A DNA stretch of 27,703 nt from an uncultured Clostridia bacterium (GTDB lineage: Bacteria > Bacillota > Clostridia > UBA1381), in NCBI GenBank assembly GCA_959602045.1, contig CAUGRT010000035.1:1-27703 (forward strand), read 5' to 3'. Positions 15,578 through 22,675 of the stretch are shown here, in pieces (the stretch's first letter is position 1; every line of letters starts with the position of its first letter). The notes beneath the pieces are model-generated. The model did not search any database. It was given only the letters and a program-made list of their open reading frames with translations, and was not told where the DNA came from. Position numbers and translations under genes: made by a program.

Positions 15578-16504
15578 TTATCGCTCCTTTTCGTTTTCCC
15601 TCTGTCTGTGCCATTTATCAAGCAATTTTAAGATGATTTCCTCCATTTTTGCTTTTGTATAGCTCTTGGGAAAGTATTTTTTCAGTTTATCTTCTCCGAG
15701 TGTGATTTTTATCGTTTCGGGTTTCTGCTCCATCATAATACTATCAATAACGGCTTCATTTAATTTCCCGTCTTGATGGAATTTACGGATTTTTTTAGCT
15801 TGTGCAATGGAGGGAGAAGTGTCCTCTTTTTCGATAGACTGCATAACCGCCGCCTGTTCCTTTGAGCCGAGATAGGAAAGCTCAACAGCGGCGTTCATTG
15901 CAATTTGGTTATCATCTACCATTTGCAAGATTGGATCAATGAGGTTTGTCAGGCGGATATATCTGCGTATTTGGTCTTTACTCTCACCGACTTGTTCTGC
16001 TAATTCAACATCAGAACGACCTTTTTCAAAATTAGTCGCAATTTGCGACGCATTTTCTTTTAACGGTCTGCCGGCTTTTCTTTTCATCGCTTCCAGCTTC
16101 ATCTGATACGCAAACGCTTTCTCGCTCGGAAGTATATGTTCTCTCTGCAAGTTGCTGTCTACAAGCAAAATTGTGGCAGTATCGTCATCAAGATTTTTTA
16201 CCACAACAGGGATTTCCGTAATTCCGGCAAGCTCACACGCCTTTACACGCCTGTGCCCCGAAAGTATCTCATAGCCTCCGTCCTTATGCGGTCTTGCAAT
16301 AACCGGAGTTAAAACGCCGCTTTGCTTTATGCTGTCTACAAGCTCGTCCATACTTTCGTCAAGCAGTACCTTGAACGGCTGCTGTTCAAAGGGTTTCAGC
16401 TCGGATATGGGGACAGGCTTTATTTCCTCGCTGTTTCTCTGCTCGTCATTTTGAAAAATACTATCGTATGATTTCAGACTTATGTTTATTCCGCTGCTTG
16501 CCAT
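15578..16504 (-). CDS. parB: ParB/Spo0J-family partition protein
   Basis: A 308-aa ParB. The nuclease-like CTP-binding N-domain (about 28-125) contains 'GYEILSGHRRVKACELAG', the conserved GxRR-type motif, and 'LVDSNLQRE'. A helix-turn-helix region (about 150-195; 'SDVELAEQVGESKDQIRRYI') binds a parS-like site, and the C-terminus dimerises. It works with ParA to segregate a low-copy replicon. The start at 16504 has GGAGGTG 7 nt upstream and lies inside the 3' end of parA (44-nt overlap). I did not find an obvious parS palindrome next to the operon. Confidence 0.93.
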   Translation of the reverse strand: MASSGINISLKSYDSIFQNDEQRNSEEIKPVPISELKPFEQQPFKVLLDESMDELVDSIKQSGVLTPVIARPHKDGGYEILSGHRRVKACELAGITEIPVVVKNLDDDTATILLVDSNLQREHILPSEKAFAYQMKLEAMKRKAGRPLKENASQIATNFEKGRSDVELAEQVGESKDQIRRYIRLTNLIDPILQMVDDNQIAMNAAVELSYLGSKEQAAVMQSIEKEDTSPSIAQAKKIRKFHQDGKLNEAVIDSIMMEQKPETIKITLGEDKLKKYFPKSYTKAKMEEIILKLLDKWHRQRENEKER

Positions 16505-17279
16505 CTTCAAGCACCTCCTTTGTCAGTTTTCTGTACGCTTCGGCAACCTTGCCGTTTTTGGCATAGCTGTAAATGCTTTTGCCGACTGCCGATATTTCGG
16601 CGGCTTTGATTGATAACGGGATTTCAGTTTTGAACACCTTGATGTTATTTCCGTAAGTGTTTCGGATAAGCTGTGATATATCCTTTGCAAAGTTTGTTCT
16701 GCCGTCAACCATAGTGAGAAGTATGCCGTTTATTTTTAACTGCGGATTTATCTGCCTCTTAACCTTTGCTATTGTTCCGAGAAGCTGTTCCAAGCCTTTC
16801 GCCGGAAGAAAGTGCGACTGTACGGGAATGATTACCTCGTTTGCAGCAGTCAGTGCATTGACATTCAGCATACCAAGCGAGGGAGTGCAGTCAATCAGCA
16901 CATAATCGTAATTGTCCTTTACCTGTGAGAGATAATTTTTAAGCACACACTCACGGCTCATTATGTTTACAAGCGCCGTTTCCATACCCGACAATTCTAT
17001 ATTTGCCGGAACGAAGTCAACACCCTCAGAGTGATGCAAAATGCCCTCGTCCTTTGCGACAGGCTGTTCGTTTACGGTCTTTTCAATAAGTGTTGATATT
17101 GTAACGGAAAGCTCATCGGGATTGGGATAACCAAGACTTTGCGTTAAGCTGCCCTGTGCGTCAAAGTCAATCAGCAGCACCTTTTTACCCTCGTTTGCAA
17201 GTCCTATGCCTAAATTTACCGTTGTAGTCGTTTTGCCCGTTCCACCTTTCTGATTTGATACAGCGATTACTTTACTCAT
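16461..17279 (-). CDS. parA: ParA-family partition ATPase
   Basis: A 272-aa ParA/Soj ATPase, the motor for replicon segregation. The deviant Walker A motif (NQKGGTGKTTTT, residues 9-20), Walker A' ('LLIDFDAQGSL') and Walker B ('YVLIDCTPSLGML') are all intact. No N-terminal helix-turn-helix is present, so this is the small type. The start at 17279 is preferred: AAAGGACTG lies just before it, within an in-frame ATG that opens a longer version at 17297. It overlaps the 65-aa gene upstream and parB downstream, so all are one operon. Confidence 0.94.
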   Translation of the reverse strand: MSKVIAVSNQKGGTGKTTTTVNLGIGLANEGKKVLLIDFDAQGSLTQSLGYPNPDELSVTISTLIEKTVNEQPVAKDEGILHHSEGVDFVPANIELSGMETALVNIMSRECVLKNYLSQVKDNYDYVLIDCTPSLGMLNVNALTAANEVIIPVQSHFLPAKGLEQLLGTIAKVKRQINPQLKINGILLTMVDGRTNFAKDISQLIRNTYGNNIKVFKTEIPLSIKAAEISAVGKSIYSYAKNGKVAEAYRKLTKEVLEDGKQRNKHKSEIIR

Positions 17280-17469
17280 AATTTTCAGTCCTTTCATTTT
17301 CTAATCTTGTAATTATCATTTCTCCGTCTACTTGTGTTAAAGCACGAAACCACTCCGAGCGGAAGAAACGCTTTATTTCTGCTCTTACCTGCGGCGAATA
17401 TGTATGTCTGTAATCCCTTACCGCTTGCAGGATAATAGCATTTGCCAGCAATTCAAAGTTCTCATACAC
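17272..17469 (-). CDS. 65-aa hypothetical protein between repA and parA
   Basis: A small helical protein ('ELLANAIILQAVRDYRHTY', 'EIKRFFRSEWFRALT') with no family I can name. A GTG start at 17469 is supported by GAGGAGGG 6 nt upstream; no ATG is usable in this frame. It overlaps parA by eight bases. By position it may be a copy-number or partition accessory protein, which is a guess. Confidence 0.62.
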   Translation of the reverse strand: MYENFELLANAIILQAVRDYRHTYSPQVRAEIKRFFRSEWFRALTQVDGEMIITRLENERTENYE

Positions 17470-17486
17470 ACATATCCCTCCTCAAG

Positions 17487-18500
17487 CTATTTATTTGCCA
17501 TATCATACTGCACCTTTGCAGAAAACCAATTATCCGCCGTTTCAAACGAACGGTAAATTGTTGTAATTAAAAACGCCCGGATATTCCGGACGTCTGATGT
17601 GTTGCTCCTTAAAGCCATCTCTATGTATTCAATGTGTGTTGAGTTGATTTTCAAAAATCTGCTTTTAACAATCTCATGCGGGTATTCCTGCTTGTTGATG
17701 CGTATTGTCGGCTCATCACTGCATACAACATCAACCATAACAGCGACGATTTCATCAAGCCAAGCCTTGCTGTAATTATTTACGATAATGTCATAGTCAA
17801 TATTGTTCTTGATAATCTTTTCGTATGTCTGCCGTTTTTCTATCCATCGCATCGTATCAATCCCTTTGCCCGCAGGCGAGGGGGAAGTATTACAGTTTAC
17901 CCGATTGATAGGATAGGATGTGATTTCAGTATCGTTCCTCTCTGTATAACTCTTTTCAGTATCGTTATAATTAGTTTTATTATTATAAGTATTATTTGCG
18001 TATGATTTGGGAACTTCTTGAAGTTCGATTTTCATATTTGCAGAAGTTTGATTTTCATACTTCTGTAAGTCTGAATTTAATACTTCTTGATTTTCGACAT
18101 TCATACTTTCGGTATTTTGATTTTCATACCGCTTTTCTTTCGGGTTATGTATAAAGTTTTTTACATAAATAATATTCGGTCTGCCAAGTCCCTGCCGCTT
18201 GCGTTCTATAAGACCGATGCCCTTTTCAAGCTCATCAAGCAGTTTCAATGCCTTTTGTCTTGCACAGCCAAAGTCGTTTAAGATGTCATCAATGGTATAA
18301 ATGATATATACCCGGTTATCATCATCAAACCAACAATTCTTGACGGATAAACTCATACGGTCAAGCATAAAGCTGTATAGCACTTTCGCTTCAACGGAAA
18401 TATCCGCAAAGGCTTCATCCGTAAAAAGCACTTTGGGAATACGGTAAAACGAAAACTGTTCTGATTGACTTCCGTAAAAATATTCAAATCGTACTGACAT
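17487..18500 (-). CDS. repA: RepA_N-type replication initiator
   Basis: A 337-aa initiator. Residues 1-120 are the RepA N-terminal winged-helix domain ('FYRIPKVLFTDEAFADISVEAKVLYSFMLDRM' region, 'YTIDDILNDFGCARQKALKLLDEL', 'GRPNIIYVKNF'), typical of RepA_N plasmids and conjugative transposons. The middle (about 120-205) is a low-complexity Asn/Gln/Glu linker encoded by repeated DNA (see the separate entry). The C-terminal domain (about 235-335) resembles the host-specific tail of these initiators. AAAGGAGG lies 8 nt before the ATG. No promoter is visible in the 30 nt between the upstream hairpin and the start, so expression must come from further upstream. Confidence 0.9.
   Translation of the reverse strand: MSVRFEYFYGSQSEQFSFYRIPKVLFTDEAFADISVEAKVLYSFMLDRMSLSVKNCWFDDDNRVYIIYTIDDILNDFGCARQKALKLLDELEKGIGLIERKRQGLGRPNIIYVKNFIHNPKEKRYENQNTESMNVENQEVLNSDLQKYENQTSANMKIELQEVPKSYANNTYNNKTNYNDTEKSYTERNDTEITSYPINRVNCNTSPSPAGKGIDTMRWIEKRQTYEKIIKNNIDYDIIVNNYSKAWLDEIVAVMVDVVCSDEPTIRINKQEYPHEIVKSRFLKINSTHIEYIEMALRSNTSDVRNIRAFLITTIYRSFETADNWFSAKVQYDMANK
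17924..18130. repeat. Iteron-like repeats within repA (candidate replication origin)
   Basis: Four copies of the plus-strand motif T(T/C)GATTTTC, three continuing directly as ATA, start at 18025, 18048, 18087 and 18117. TTTCAGTATCGTT occurs twice (17924 and 17954). A 7-bp perfect palindrome (GAACTTC-TT-GAAGTTC) lies at 18011-18026, and a very AT-rich stretch at about 17966-18000. The copy at 18025 is in a different reading frame from the others, so the repeat is not purely a protein repeat. In RepA_N replicons the origin lies inside the initiator gene. Confidence 0.6.
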
Positions 18501-18517
18501 AAAATATGCCTCCTTTC

Positions 18518-18559
18518 GATAAAAAATTAAAGCACCATACTTTTTGCGGTACAGTGCTT
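18518..18559 (-). terminator. Terminator/attenuator upstream of repA
   Basis: On the minus strand AAAGCAC and GTGCTTT arms, extended by an inner TAC/GTA, form a stem followed by TTTAATTTTTT. It ends the truncated gene at 18569 and sits only about 20 nt before repA, so it may also act as an attenuator for repA. Confidence 0.65.
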
Positions 18560-18568
18560 TTGAAATAT

Positions 18569-18722
18569 TTAAGCATAAAGTTTAACACTTACTATCATTT
18601 CGGGTGTTTCCTTTATTTTTTTCGGTATATAATCAGGGCTTGTCCCATACTTAAAACAACGCTCAAACACAGGTATTTCAGCAAGGTTTATAGCATTTTT
18701 ATCCAAAGGAGCATTATTGGCA
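18569..18722 (-). pseudogene. C-terminal fragment of an unknown element gene
   Basis: About 50 codons of a minus-strand frame ('NNAPLDKNAINLAEIPVF', 'KYGTSPDYIPKKIKETPEM') end at a normal stop followed by a terminator, but the 5' part is missing. Upstream of about 18,722 the frame runs into antisense of a catalase gene. It is probably the last gene of an element transcription unit, cut at the element boundary. I do not recognise the protein. Confidence 0.5.
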
Positions 18723-18723
18723 C

Positions 18724-19131
18724 GATGTAGGTACTGAGGAACTCGGTCATTTGGAAATGGTGGGAACATTGGTGGCACAATTATCCAAGGGCGCTCCGCC
18801 TAAGGAGTGGACGGAAATGGGTTCCTGGGAATATTATGCGGATAATGGCGCATCGGTATTTCCTCAAAGCGCCCAGGGATCGCCATTTAATGCTGCTTCT
18901 ATCGCCGTAACCGGGGATCCACTTACTAATCTATATGAGGACTTAGCAGCAGATGGTGCGACCCTGTAAGAGCAACCTTTAAAAAATACGATAGGACAAG
19001 CTGCTCTGCTATCAAAGCTGACATCCAAGCGTATCAAGTAGGTTATCAATTGTATGAGGGAAAATATTTCGGATATTCGCAGCCTCAAAAAGTATTGGTT
19101 GGCGGCGGTTCTGAGTATCTGCATGATTGAG
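18724..19131 (+). pseudogene. Manganese catalase pseudogene, 5'-truncated and frameshifted
   Basis: In frame from 18724 the translation reads DVGTEELGHLEMVGTLVAQL, then 'SWEYYADNGASVFPQ' and 'TGDPLTNLYEDLAA'. This is the dimanganese catalase / CotJC family, including the metal-ligand Glu and His of 'EELGHLEM'. The first half of the protein is absent: upstream codons run into unrelated sequence and a stop at 18691. Near 18,958 the frame is lost. Skipping about eight bases restores 'ARATFKKY', which fits the family's next helix, and the frame then runs to a stop at 19131, although its tail no longer resembles a catalase. A dead gene at the edge of the mobile element. Confidence 0.75.
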
Positions 19132-19213
19132 AAAATCGAAGTACACCGGTTTTCGGTGCATACAAGACGGGCGTAGATGTTTATTTGTCATAGGGGCAAA
19201 AAGGCAATAAAAA

Positions 19214-19259
19214 ACCGAGTGCAATACAAAACCATTCAAGTCCTGTAAGAACACTCGGT
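19214..19259 (-). terminator. Terminator of the tRNA transcription unit
   Basis: On the minus strand a perfect 8-bp stem (ACCGAGTG with CACTCGGT) is followed by TTTTTTATT. It starts two bases after the CCA end of tRNA-Pro. Confidence 0.85.
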
Positions 19260-19260
19260 A

Positions 19261-19337
19261 TGGTCGGGATGACAGGATTTGAACCTGCGGCCTCTGCGTC
19301 CCGAACGCAGCGCTCTACCAAGCTGAGCCACATCCCG
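19261..19337 (-). tRNA. tRNA-Pro(CGG)
   Basis: A 77-nt cloverleaf. The acceptor stem is CGGGATG with CATCCCG, then discriminator A and an encoded CCA. The D-loop, the anticodon stem CTGCG/CGCAG enclosing TTCGGGA (anticodon CGG), and the T-arm with GGTTCAAATCC are all regular. It is transcribed together with tRNA-Ser, eight bases upstream, and ends just before a terminator. No element attachment repeat is visible at its 3' end. Confidence 0.96.
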
Positions 19338-19345
19338 ATTACTCG

Positions 19346-19434
19346 TGGCGGAGCGGGTGGGATTCGAACCCACGGTACCCGAAGGTACAACTGATTTCGA
19401 GTCAGTCCCGTTATGACCACTTCGATACCGCTCC
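19346..19434 (-). tRNA. tRNA-Ser(CGA)
   Basis: An 89-nt class II tRNA. The acceptor stem is GGAGCGG with CCGCTCC, then G and an encoded CCA. The anticodon stem ACTGA/TCAGT carries CTCGAAA (anticodon CGA). A long variable arm with GTACC/GGTAC and a TTCG loop identifies tRNA-Ser. The T-arm has GGTTCGAATCC. It is the first gene of the two-tRNA unit. Confidence 0.96.
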
Positions 19435-19446
19435 ATAACGAAAGCT

Positions 19447-19475
19447 ATTTTACCACAAAATTTCGCTCGTGTCAA
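19447..19475 (-). promoter_or_regulatory. Promoter of the tRNA-Ser/tRNA-Pro unit
   Basis: TTGACA (19470-19475) and TAAAAT (19447-19452) on the minus strand, with exactly 17 bp between them. The tRNA begins 13 nt after the -10 box. Confidence 0.88.
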
Positions 19476-19534
19476 GATGTTTTTTTGAATTTTTCTAAAA
19501 AAATTTATTTATCAATAAAATTCTGAAAAATTCC

Positions 19535-19699
19535 GAAAAAAAAGACCTAAACGCAGCCTGCTGGCAACGACGAATAGGACCTTTTTTTCCGTGTAAAAGC
19601 TACACAAGTTTTGAGAGAGAAATGTGAGCAGCACTTTTAATGTGAGAGAAGCCACTGCTCGCACAAGCAACCATTGAAAAAAATACAATGGTTGTTCGC
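19535..19699 (-). ncRNA. Candidate small RNA (about 165 nt) with its own promoter and terminator
   Basis: A perfect sigma-A promoter begins transcription near 19699, and no protein frame with a ribosome-binding site follows. The predicted RNA has a 9-bp hairpin (CAACCATTG/CAATGGTTG, 19668-19694), a long-range stem built on GAGCAG/CTGCTC, a GTGTA/TACAC hairpin, and a terminal stem-loop at 19536-19588. I could not match it to 6S, SRP, tmRNA or RNase P RNA. It lies between adhE and the tRNAs on the same strand but starts independently of adhE. Confidence 0.7.
19536..19588 (-). terminator. Terminal stem-loop of the small RNA
   Basis: On the minus strand an A7-GG..CCTA arm pairs with TAGGTC-T7, enclosing an inner CAGC-AG-GCTG hairpin. 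It is symmetrical enough to act in both directions. Confidence 0.7.
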
Positions 19700-19704
19700 C
19701 AATT

Positions 19705-19733
19705 ATTATATCATATCCCTTGCAATCTGTCAA
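19705..19733 (-). promoter_or_regulatory. Consensus sigma-A promoter of the small RNA
   Basis: TTGACA (19728-19733) and TATAAT (19705-19710), both perfect, are separated by 17 bp on the minus strand. A perfect AT-rich palindrome lies eight bases upstream (19742-19765). Confidence 0.88.
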
Positions 19734-19741
19734 GTGAAATG

Positions 19742-19765
19742 TTCAATAAAATATATTTTATTGAA
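19742..19765. promoter_or_regulatory. Perfect 24-bp AT-rich palindrome
   Basis: The 12-base half TTCAATAAAATA is followed directly by its complement, with no spacer. It sits between the adhE stop and the small RNA promoter. It may be an operator for the RNA or part of adhE 3'-end formation; it lacks the GC stem of a typical terminator. Confidence 0.5.
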
Positions 19766-19812
19766 TCACCAGGGGAAATAGGGGAGATTTCAGGGGATTC
19801 AGCCGCTTGTGA

Positions 19813-22395
19813 TTACTTCCCGAAATACGCCTGCATCATAATTTCTTCAATTTCATGCACTAACGGAAGCTTGGGATTGGCTGTGGTGCATTGATCTTCA
19901 AATGCCTTATTGGCAATGTCGGTCAGTTTTGCGCAGTAGTCAGCCTCATCAATGCCGCAATCGGCAAAGCTTTTCGGCTCATGAACCTCTTCCATCAGCT
20001 GTTTTACCGCTCCGATCAGGCTGTCAACGCCTTCTTGTACCGTGCTTGCCGGAAGTCCGAGCACTTGTGCGATTTCCGAATATTTTTTATCGGCAATAAA
20101 TTTATTATATTTGGGGAATGAAACAAACTTTGTAGGGATTGCCGCATTATATCGGATGACATACGGGAGCAGAACTGCATTGGCGCGTCCATGCGGAATA
20201 TGATATTCTCCGCCGATTTTGTGGGCGATGGAGTGATTTAAGCCCAGAAAAGCATTGGTAAACGCCATGCCGGCAATACAGCTTGCATTATGCATTTTTT
20301 CTCTTGCTTTCGCATCCGCCGAACTGTTTTTATAAGCTCTTGGCAGATATTGGAACACTAACTGAATCGCCTTGATTGCCAATCCGTCCGTATAATCGGA
20401 TGCCATGACGGACACATACGCTTCAATTGCATGAGTCAGAACGTCCAGACCGGTGTCGGCTGTGGCGGTCTTAGGCAGACTCATGACAAACTGCGGATCA
20501 ATAATCGCGACATTCGGCGTCAGCTCATAGTCGGCTAACGGGTATTTCATATTATTCTTTTTATCGGAAATGACCGCAAAGCTTGTGACCTCGGAGCCGG
20601 TTCCGGAGGTGGTCGGAATTGCGACCAGTTTAGCTTTTGAGCCCATTCTCGGGAACTTGAACGCGCGTTTTCTGATGTCTAAGAAACGGAGCCGCAGAGC
20701 GCTGAAGTCAATATCCGGATGCTCATAGAACAGCCACATTCCCTTTGCGGCATCCATGGCACTTCCGCCGCCGAGTGCGATAATCACATCCGGCTGAAAT
20801 TCGTTCATCATTTTCGCTCCGGTTTGAACGGTTTCAATCGAGGGATCGGTTTCAACCTCGGAATAGATGCGGCAATGCACCGGTGTGGTTCGCTTTCTGA
20901 GGTAATACAGAATTTTATCGACATAACCCAGAGAAACCATGCCCGGATCGGTTACGATAAATGCTTTTGTGATGTCCGGCATTTTTTCAAGGTATTGGAT
21001 GGAGTCTTTTTCAAAATAAATCTTATCCGGAATCTTGAACCACTGCATGTTCACCCTCCTCTTTGCCACGCGTTTTTGATTGATTAGATTAATGGATGTT
21101 ACGTTGCCGCTGACACTGTTACCGCCGTAGCTGCCGCAGCCCAAGGTCAGTGATGGCATATTGGTATTGTAGATGTCGCCGATCGCACCGTGGGATGAGG
21201 GGGAGTTGACAATCAGACGGCTGGCTTTCATGACATCCGCAAATTTATCAATGACCTGCGGATCGGTTGCGTGAATGACCGCACTATGTCCCTTGCCGTG
21301 GAACATGACCATCTGTTCCGATTTTTCGATTCCCTCATCGGCATTTTCAACAATCATATAAGCGAGTACCGGACTCAGCTTTTCTCTTGACAGCGGGTAT
21401 TCCGGCCCGACACCCTCAATTTTACCTAATAGAATTTTAGTATTTTCCGGCACTTTCACGCCGGCTTGTTCTGCAATCCAATGCGCACTTTTTCCGACAA
21501 CGTCCGGATTGACGGAGCCTTTTTCGCTATTAATCACGTAATCGCTGACTTGCTGAATTTCCTGATCTTTTAGGAAATAACAGCCAAAGTGCTTCATGAG
21601 CCGCTCAAACTTCGGCGCGATCTTCTTATCTACGATGACCGCTTGCTCCGAGGCGCAGATCATGCCGTTGTCAAAGGTTTTGGACAGAATTAAATCATTG
21701 ACTGCCTGCTCTAAATCGGCACTGGAGTGAATATAACAGGGAACATTGCCCGGCCCGACGCCGAGTGCCGGTTTTCCGGTGGAATATGCCGCCCGAACCA
21801 TGCCGGTACCGCCCGTTGCCAACACCGTTGCTACGCCCGGATGATTCATCAGCGCATTTGTGGCTTCAATCGAGGGATGCTCAATCCATTGGATACAATA
21901 CTCCGGCGCTCCTGCTGCAATCGCTGCTTCATACACAATTCTTGCCGCTGCCGCCGAGCAACGCTGCGCGGAGGGGTGGAAACCGAAAATAATTGGATTT
22001 CGCGTCTTGATACAGGTGATTGCCTTGAATAGGGTGGTTGAGGTGGGGTTTGTGACCGGAGTGACGCCGCATACGACACCGACCGGTTCGGCGATGATTT
22101 CATAATCCTCCAACTCATTTTCGGCAATCACACCAACGGTTTTTTCATTCTTGATAGAATGGTAAATGTACTCCGTTGCAAACATATTCTTTGTGATTTT
22201 ATCTTCATAAACGCCTCTGCCCGTTTCTTCAACTGCCATTTTTGCAAGCTCCATATGCTTATCAAGTCCTGCAAGCGTCATTGCTTTTACAATCTCATCA
22301 ATTTTTTTCTGGTCGTAATTCATAAACTCGTTCAATGCCTTTTGCGCATTGTCTACAAGCGAATGAATCATTTCATTTACATTGATTTCAGCCAT
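19813..22395 (-). CDS. adhE: Bifunctional aldehyde-alcohol dehydrogenase AdhE
   Basis: This 860-aa cytoplasmic enzyme converts acetyl-CoA to acetaldehyde and then to ethanol, regenerating NAD+ twice. The N-terminal aldehyde dehydrogenase half (1-440) has catalytic Cys247 in 'DNGMICASEQ' and 'GVGPGNVPCYIH'. The C-terminal iron-dependent alcohol dehydrogenase half (450-860) has 'GGGSAMDAAKG', and its metal ligands line up as D651, H655, H721 and H735. A Gly-rich second nucleotide-binding region is intact and the length is full. The start is unambiguous, with AGGAGG 8 nt upstream. It is a single gene under a strong promoter overlapped by Rex-like sites, so redox control is likely. AdhE commonly forms filaments called spirosomes (family knowledge). 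Confidence 0.98.
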   Translation of the reverse strand: MAEINVNEMIHSLVDNAQKALNEFMNYDQKKIDEIVKAMTLAGLDKHMELAKMAVEETGRGVYEDKITKNMFATEYIYHSIKNEKTVGVIAENELEDYEIIAEPVGVVCGVTPVTNPTSTTLFKAITCIKTRNPIIFGFHPSAQRCSAAAARIVYEAAIAAGAPEYCIQWIEHPSIEATNALMNHPGVATVLATGGTGMVRAAYSTGKPALGVGPGNVPCYIHSSADLEQAVNDLILSKTFDNGMICASEQAVIVDKKIAPKFERLMKHFGCYFLKDQEIQQVSDYVINSEKGSVNPDVVGKSAHWIAEQAGVKVPENTKILLGKIEGVGPEYPLSREKLSPVLAYMIVENADEGIEKSEQMVMFHGKGHSAVIHATDPQVIDKFADVMKASRLIVNSPSSHGAIGDIYNTNMPSLTLGCGSYGGNSVSGNVTSINLINQKRVAKRRVNMQWFKIPDKIYFEKDSIQYLEKMPDITKAFIVTDPGMVSLGYVDKILYYLRKRTTPVHCRIYSEVETDPSIETVQTGAKMMNEFQPDVIIALGGGSAMDAAKGMWLFYEHPDIDFSALRLRFLDIRKRAFKFPRMGSKAKLVAIPTTSGTGSEVTSFAVISDKKNNMKYPLADYELTPNVAIIDPQFVMSLPKTATADTGLDVLTHAIEAYVSVMASDYTDGLAIKAIQLVFQYLPRAYKNSSADAKAREKMHNASCIAGMAFTNAFLGLNHSIAHKIGGEYHIPHGRANAVLLPYVIRYNAAIPTKFVSFPKYNKFIADKKYSEIAQVLGLPASTVQEGVDSLIGAVKQLMEEVHEPKSFADCGIDEADYCAKLTDIANKAFEDQCTTANPKLPLVHEIEEIMMQAYFGK

Positions 22396-22421
22396 TTTAA
22401 TATCCTCCTGAATCGTATTGA

Positions 22422-22491
22422 TTGTTAAATTATTATCGTTAATTATTTATCAATCTATTGTCATTATACAACATTGTTAAAAAATTGTCAA
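22422..22491 (-). promoter_or_regulatory. adhE promoter with Rex-like operators
   Basis: A perfect promoter: TTGACA (22486-22491) and TATAAT (22463-22468), 17 bp apart, minus strand. Against the Rex consensus TTGTTAANNNNTTAACAA, the plus strand gives TTGTTAAAAAATTGTCAA (22474-22491, covering the -35) and TCGTTAATTATTTATCAA (22436-22453, just downstream of the start point), each with two mismatches in the conserved bases. A third half-perfect site starts at 22422. Rex releases DNA when NADH rises, which would induce adhE. Confidence 0.78.
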
Positions 22492-22640
22492 TAGAAAAAT
22501 ATTTATTTTATCCGGTTTGTGAAAATTTTATAATTTTATTTTGCCCGTTCCGGTTCGTTCTTATGAAACATTTTCAGAAGATTCTCAAGAATCGATGTAA
22601 CTTTTTTGTAACATAAAAGAAAAAACTTCGTAAAAACCTC

Positions 22641-22669
22641 TTGATTTTTTGCATGAAATTGTGTATAAT
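22641..22669 (+). promoter_or_regulatory. Promoter of the SLH/glucosaminidase gene
   Basis: TTGATT (22641-22646) and TATAAT (22664-22669) with a 17-bp spacer. Transcription would start near 22676, leaving an unusually long leader of about 265 nt. Confidence 0.75.
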
Positions 22670-22675
22670 GGAAAT

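Noticed and set aside
17924..18130. CRISPR-like array in the repA linker
   Set aside because: The repeats are only 9-13 nt, irregularly spaced and inside a coding gene.
19186..19207. Similarity of TTTGTCATAGGGGCAAA near 19,186 to TTTGTTATAGGGGCAAA near 11,500, as a possible att or gene remnant
   Set aside because: The match is short, one copy is the 3' end of a coding gene, the other lies beside a tRNA terminator, and no reading frame or wider repeat supports it.
19261..19434. tRNA genes as the element attachment site
   Set aside because: Both tRNAs are intact with promoter and terminator, and no duplicated tRNA 3' end is visible at the element boundary near 18,720.
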